Shown: in pieces, positions 15,255 to 18,507 of the stretch
How positions within the stretch are numbered: position 1 is the stretch's first letter
Layout of the letters: each line of letters opens with the position of its first letter
DNA from: Frankiales bacterium
Lineage (GTDB): Bacteria > Actinomycetota > Actinomycetes > Mycobacteriales > Jatrophihabitantaceae
Length of the DNA stretch: 18,507 nt
NCBI GenBank assembly: GCA_025963265.1
Contig: JAOPUY010000556.1
Location: 1 to 18,507, forward strand
Direction of reading: 5' to 3'
Notes under the pieces: generated by a model
The model's database searches: none
What the model was told of the DNA's origin: nothing
What the model saw: only the letters and a program-made list of their open reading frames with translations
Translations under genes and position numbers: made by a program

Positions 15255-15260
15255 TAGGGT
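15255..15260 (+). promoter_or_regulatory. Candidate -10 element for the mreB-like gene
   Basis: TAGGGT fits TANNNT and lies 25 nt before ATG 15286, which would give a 5' leader of about 19 nt containing the GGGAGGAAG ribosome site (15277-15284). The -35 is unclear: TGAGGT at 15230-15235 has a 19-nt spacer. Confidence 0.35.
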
Positions 15261-15285
15261 CGGCTCGACGAGCGCGGGAGGAAGA

Positions 15286-16296
15286 ATGGTCATACGAGGT
15301 GTGGGGCTCGACCTGGGTACCGCCAACACGGTGGTCTACCACCCGAAGCACGGCGTGCTGGTCGACGAGTCGTCGGTCATGGTGGTGCGCAGCGGGCTCG
15401 CCGGCAAACGGCTCCGTCCGATCATGGTGGGCCGACAGGCCCGCGCGATCACCGGCCGCTGTCCCCCCGGTTTGCTCACGATGCGGCCGCTGCACGACGG
15501 GGTGATCGTCGATCTCGAAGTCGCGCGCGCGTTCCTGGCCGGGCTGCCCCGAATCGGGGGACGCCACTGGCCCAAGTGGAGCGCCGTCATCGGAGTGCCC
15601 GCGGGCGCCACGGCGTTGGAGAAACGAGCGTTGGTCGAGGCGGCCGATGAGGCCGGTCTGCGCCGGGTACGGCTGGTGGCCGAGCCGATCGCCGGCGCAT
15701 TGGGATGCGGCGTCAACCCGCTCGACTCGCAAGCGCACATGGTGATCGATATCGGCGGTGGCACCTCGGAGGTGACCGCCTTCTGCTTCGGTGGCATTCT
15801 CACGCACCGCTCCTGCCGCGTCGCCGGTGACGAGCTGACGCTGGCGCTGTATCAATTTCTGCGGACCGAGCATCAGCTGATCGTCGGCGAGCTGACCGCG
15901 GAGACGGTGAAGTGCCAGCTCGCCTCCGAACAGAACCTCTCACTGCTGGCCCAGGGACTCGATGCGGCGACCGGTCGACCTCGGTTGGTGACCCTCGGCG
16001 TGCGCGAGGTCACCGACGCGCTGCGGCCGACGGTCGACACCATCATCACGACCCTCGCCGGCTGTCTGGAGGATCTGCCGCCGCAGGCGGTGGACGACAT
16101 CCTCGCCGAAGGCGTCTGGGTATTCGGTGGTGGCTCGCTGCTCCGCGGAATCGACAAGCTCCTCGAGGACGCGTTCGGGTTCTCGGTGCGCCTGGCCGAC
16201 CGACCGCTCACCTGCGTGGCCGAAGGCGCGGCCGCCTGCCTGGCGCACCCAGAGGTGCTAGCCGCGTTCGACGGCCAAGTCGCGAACCTGGGCTAG
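15286..16296 (+). CDS. mreB: MreB-like bacterial actin
   Basis: 336 residues. ATG 15286 is chosen for the GGGAGGAAG ribosome site just upstream; the frame is open further but has no such site. MreB forms membrane-bound actin-like filaments that guide wall synthesis. Seen: phosphate-1 loop LDLGTANT (8-15); the catalytic-Glu block AEPIAGALG (132-140, Glu134); phosphate-2 loop VIDIGGGTSEV (153-163, Asp155); and the adenosine motif GGGSLLRGID (281-290). Size fits the family. It is divergent in places: the normal EPSVVA element reads DESSVMVV. It stands alone, without mreC or mreD, and its 3' end faces the SEDS-PBP fusion gene 45 nt away. It may be a second MreB/Mbl paralogue; the chromosome's other mre loci are not visible here. 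Confidence 0.9.
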   Translation: MVIRGVGLDLGTANTVVYHPKHGVLVDESSVMVVRSGLAGKRLRPIMVGRQARAITGRCPPGLLTMRPLHDGVIVDLEVARAFLAGLPRIGGRHWPKWSAVIGVPAGATALEKRALVEAADEAGLRRVRLVAEPIAGALGCGVNPLDSQAHMVIDIGGGTSEVTAFCFGGILTHRSCRVAGDELTLALYQFLRTEHQLIVGELTAETVKCQLASEQNLSLLAQGLDAATGRPRLVTLGVREVTDALRPTVDTIITTLAGCLEDLPPQAVDDILAEGVWVFGGGSLLRGIDKLLEDAFGFSVRLADRPLTCVAEGAAACLAHPEVLAAFDGQVANLG

Positions 16297-16315
16297 CCGC
16301 GAACCTGGGCTAGCC
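16282..16315 (+). repeat. 17-bp tandem duplication across the mreB stop codon
   Basis: GCGAACCTGGGCTAGCC is present twice with no mismatch, at 16282-16298 and 16299-16315. The first copy holds the last codons and the TAG stop of the mreB-like gene; the second lies just after it. It looks like a recent slippage duplication. Confidence 0.85.
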
Positions 16316-16318
16316 GCT

Positions 16319-16333
16319 TCGCGCAGCGCGCGA
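16319..16333. terminator. Possible bidirectional terminator between mreB and the SEDS-PBP gene
   Basis: TCGCGC (16319-16324) and GCGCGA (16328-16333) form a perfect 6-bp stem with an AGC loop in the 45-nt convergent gap. No T-run is present on either side. Confidence 0.4.
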
Positions 16334-16341
16334 CCGCGTCA

Positions 16342-18507
16342 TCACTTGGTGCTCATGATGGCCTGCTGATGGGCGAAGAAGTAGGCCATCGCCGCCCGGA
16401 CCGGTTCGGTTGCGGGTTCGGACCCGCCGCCGCCGTGCAGGAACGCAGTCGCCTCGAGAACCGGTCGCTGGATGGGCGCCACCGCGCTCATCCAGGCGTC
16501 GTCGCCGGTCACCGGGGCGCCGGGGTCCTCAGCGGTCCCGGTTTTCGCACCGGCGGCCACCGGCAGGGAGCCCAGCGCTAACGCCGTTCCCGAAGTGACG
16601 GCCTGGCGCATACCGTCCCGGACTGGTCCGAGTTGCGCGGCGAAAGGCAGCCGCTGCGGCTGGGGCCACGCCACCGGCGTCGAACGGCCGCCTCCCGACT
16701 CGATCACTGCGCCCAGATGCGGGGTGACCAGTCCGCCGGTGGCCACGGCCGAGGTCCAGCGAGCGTCCTGCAGCGGGGTGGCGGTGATGTAGCCCTGCCC
16801 GATGCCCATCAGCACGGTGGAGCCGGGATACCAGGTGGCGCCGATCTGGCCGACCGTTGCCGGTGTCCCCAGATAACCGGCGGACTCGCCCGGCAGATCG
16901 ATGCCGGTCGGTTGACCGACGCCGAGCTGGCGGGCCGTGTCGATGATCCGGTCGGGGCCGAGGCCCCAAGCGAGCTTGTAGAAGTACACGTCGTTGGACC
17001 ACGCGATGGCCTGGGGCAGATCTTGCGGCGGAAGGACAGACCAGTTTCGGAAGGTGTGCCCTAACAGGTCGTAGGAGCCACCGGTCGGGATGACCAGGTC
17101 CGGAGGCAGCACCGGATGAGTCACATTCGCGGCGGCGACGGCCAACTTGAACGTGGAGCCGGGCGGGGCCGCGACCTGGATGTTGTGTTCGAGCATCGGG
17201 GCGCCGGACTGTTCCGAGACTTGGTCGAGCTTGGCGCCCTGGACCGGCGGTCCGTACAGGTTGTCGTCATAGGACGGAGTGCTCACCATGGCCAAAATCT
17301 GTCCGTCCCGCGGATCCATCATCACCCCCGAGCCCATGTCCGCGCCGCCGCGCATGGCGGTGCTCAGGGCCGAGGCGAAGTGCTGCTGCAGCCCGAGGTC
17401 GATGCTCAGCCGCAGGGTGGACCCGGCCACCGGGGCGACCGTGCGCGACAGCGCGACCGGGTCGCCGTTCGCCGCCACGTACACACACAGCTGCCCGTCG
17501 GTGCCGCGCAGGACCGGGTCGTACTCCTGCTCGAGGCCGGATCTCCCGACGATCGCACCGAGATTGAGGTCCGGCCAGCGGGTCATGTCGTCGGCGGTCG
17601 CGACGCCCGTCCACCCCAGCATGGCACCCAGCAGGGCGCCGTAGGGGTAGTACCGGCGCGCCGCCGGCGTCACCCACACGCCGGGCAGCTGTGCGGCGTT
17701 GATCCGGGCGGCCTGGGCCGGCGACACCGTGACCAGACGCACGAACGGTCCGTCGTTGCTCGCGGCCGCCAGCCGATGGATCGTCGCCACCGACAGGCCG
17801 GTCAAGGTGGCCAGGCGTCGTAGTTGGGTCGCCGACATCAGCTTCGGCACCGTCCAGATGTCCTCGGCCGGTCGGTTCAATGCCAGCGCCACACCGTGCC
17901 GATCGGTGATCTCGCCGCGCACGGCCGGCAGCGTCACGCAGCGGGTCATCTGGGTGAGCCCCGCGGCGCGCAACTCCGGTCCCTGGCTGTGCTGTAGCTG
18001 CCAGCCGACGCCGAGCATGGAAATCAGGCCGGCGATCAGGACCAACGCCGTGGCCCGGACGAGGCGAGGGTGCGGCCGGCGCCAATTCGGCGGCAGCCAG
18101 AGCTGATGACGCTCGACCTGAGAGCGCTGCCCGAGGACCAGACCGGCGAAGGCGATGTGCACCGCCGCGGCACTGCCGCCGGAGCTGAGCAGCGGAAACG
18201 GCACCCCGGCGGTCGGCAGCAGGCCGAGGTTCGCCGCGACGGAAACGCTCACCTCCGTCGCGAGCAAGACGGCGAACCCGCCAGCGGCGAGGGAAGCGAT
18301 CGGGGCGGCCGCGTGCCGGCTGCAGGCAGCGGCCCGCCAGATCAGGACCGCGGCCGCCAACACCGCGAGGATGCCGGCGCGCAGTCCCCACTGTTCGATC
18401 AGGCTCGCGTAGGCCAGGTCGGTCTCGCGCGCCGGCAGGTAGTCGGCCAGGACCAGATTCAACGACTGGCCGGCCTGCCCGGAAATTCCGCCCCAGGCCA
18501 GCGCGAT
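16342..18507 (-). CDS. SEDS (FtsW/RodA) - class B penicillin-binding protein fusion, 5' end outside the window
   Basis: The frame is open to the window edge, so the 722 codons seen include the stop and lack the N-terminus. Numbering from the edge, residues 1-15 (IALAWGGISGQAGQS) and 16-30 (ending ADYLPARETD) match the fourth extracellular loop of RodA/FtsW. Asp30 corresponds to the essential Asp of the HTD motif. TM segments at about 43-58 and 70-95 follow, then TAGVPFPLLSSGGS, the SEDS signature, and a last SEDS helix to about 126. A basic linker (QRSQVERHQLWLPPNWRRPH) leads to a new TM (about 150-168), the PBP pedestal (RGEITDRHG at about 197-205), and a transpeptidase domain with all three motifs: PGSTFK (Ser451, Lys454), SND (Ser504) and KTGT (Lys655). 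Polymerase and crosslinker are thus in one chain. The topology is consistent: the SEDS C-terminus and PBP N-terminus are both cytoplasmic. Confidence 0.9.
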   Translation of the reverse strand: MALAWGGISGQAGQSLNLVLADYLPARETDLAYASLIEQWGLRAGILAVLAAAVLIWRAAACSRHAAAPIASLAAGGFAVLLATEVSVSVAANLGLLPTAGVPFPLLSSGGSAAAVHIAFAGLVLGQRSQVERHQLWLPPNWRRPHPRLVRATALVLIAGLISMLGVGWQLQHSQGPELRAAGLTQMTRCVTLPAVRGEITDRHGVALALNRPAEDIWTVPKLMSATQLRRLATLTGLSVATIHRLAAASNDGPFVRLVTVSPAQAARINAAQLPGVWVTPAARRYYPYGALLGAMLGWTGVATADDMTRWPDLNLGAIVGRSGLEQEYDPVLRGTDGQLCVYVAANGDPVALSRTVAPVAGSTLRLSIDLGLQQHFASALSTAMRGGADMGSGVMMDPRDGQILAMVSTPSYDDNLYGPPVQGAKLDQVSEQSGAPMLEHNIQVAAPPGSTFKLAVAAANVTHPVLPPDLVIPTGGSYDLLGHTFRNWSVLPPQDLPQAIAWSNDVYFYKLAWGLGPDRIIDTARQLGVGQPTGIDLPGESAGYLGTPATVGQIGATWYPGSTVLMGIGQGYITATPLQDARWTSAVATGGLVTPHLGAVIESGGGRSTPVAWPQPQRLPFAAQLGPVRDGMRQAVTSGTALALGSLPVAAGAKTGTAEDPGAPVTGDDAWMSAVAPIQRPVLEATAFLHGGGGSEPATEPVRAAMAYFFAHQQAIMSTK

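Noticed and set aside
18462..18462. TTG at 18462 as start of the SEDS-PBP gene
   Set aside because: The frame continues to the window edge with residues matching the conserved SEDS loop, so the true start is outside the window.
1..18507. Defence island, phage, insertion sequence or biosynthetic cluster
   Set aside because: No transposase, integrase, nuclease system, terminal inverted repeats or multi-enzyme synthase was found; the single P450 and the exporters are separate units.

Overview
The window is a piece of a high-GC actinobacterial chromosome. The evidence is codon use with strong G/C at third positions, a mycothiol-dependent-type enzyme (mycothiol is an actinobacterial thiol), a DUF6325/SHOCT gene pair, frequent GTG starts and a stand-alone LigD-type polymerase. 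I cannot name the genus. There are 14 protein genes, two of them cut by the window ends. I see no rRNA, tRNA, CRISPR array, insertion sequence or phage gene.

Layout. 1-645: 3' end of a membrane-associated alkaline-phosphatase-superfamily (phosphodiesterase-like) protein. 774-3051: a DHA2-type MFS exporter followed closely by a PPK2-family protein whose catalytic residues are mostly replaced. 3048-3818 (minus): a DUF6325 gene and a small SHOCT gene. Divergent from these, 3926-4627 is a VIT1/CCC1-type metal transporter. 4602-6538: a TetR regulator (minus) divergent from a cytochrome P450, with a palindromic operator and facing promoters between them. 6639-8122: a mycothiol-dependent maleylpyruvate-isomerase-fold enzyme (minus) divergent from a second TetR regulator, with a perfect 19-bp palindrome between them. 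8240-12512: a two-gene operon of a large GH63/MGH1-like glucosidase and a GH13 alpha-amylase-family enzyme. 12532-13986 (minus): a second MFS exporter. 14106-15056 (minus): a LigD polymerase-domain protein. 15286-16296: an MreB-like actin homologue. 16342-18507 (minus, open at the window end): one polypeptide joining the C-terminal half of a SEDS glycosyltransferase (FtsW/RodA) to a complete class B penicillin-binding protein.

How the genes fit together. Most of the window is small, independently regulated accessory units: two exporters, two TetR-controlled enzymes and a metal transporter. The GH63-GH13 pair is a carbohydrate-breakdown unit, probably acting on an intracellular alpha-glucan or alpha-glucoside. 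The right end is the most unusual part: an orphan MreB (no mreC or mreD visible) lies tail to tail with a SEDS-PBP fusion. This puts the filament, the glycan polymerase and the transpeptidase of a cell-elongation or specialised wall-synthesis machine in two genes. The second noteworthy item is the PPK2-like protein, which looks like a pseudoenzyme. Short exact tandem duplications lie at or next to the stop codons of two genes, and a four-unit 12-bp repeat lengthens the tail of the GH63 enzyme.
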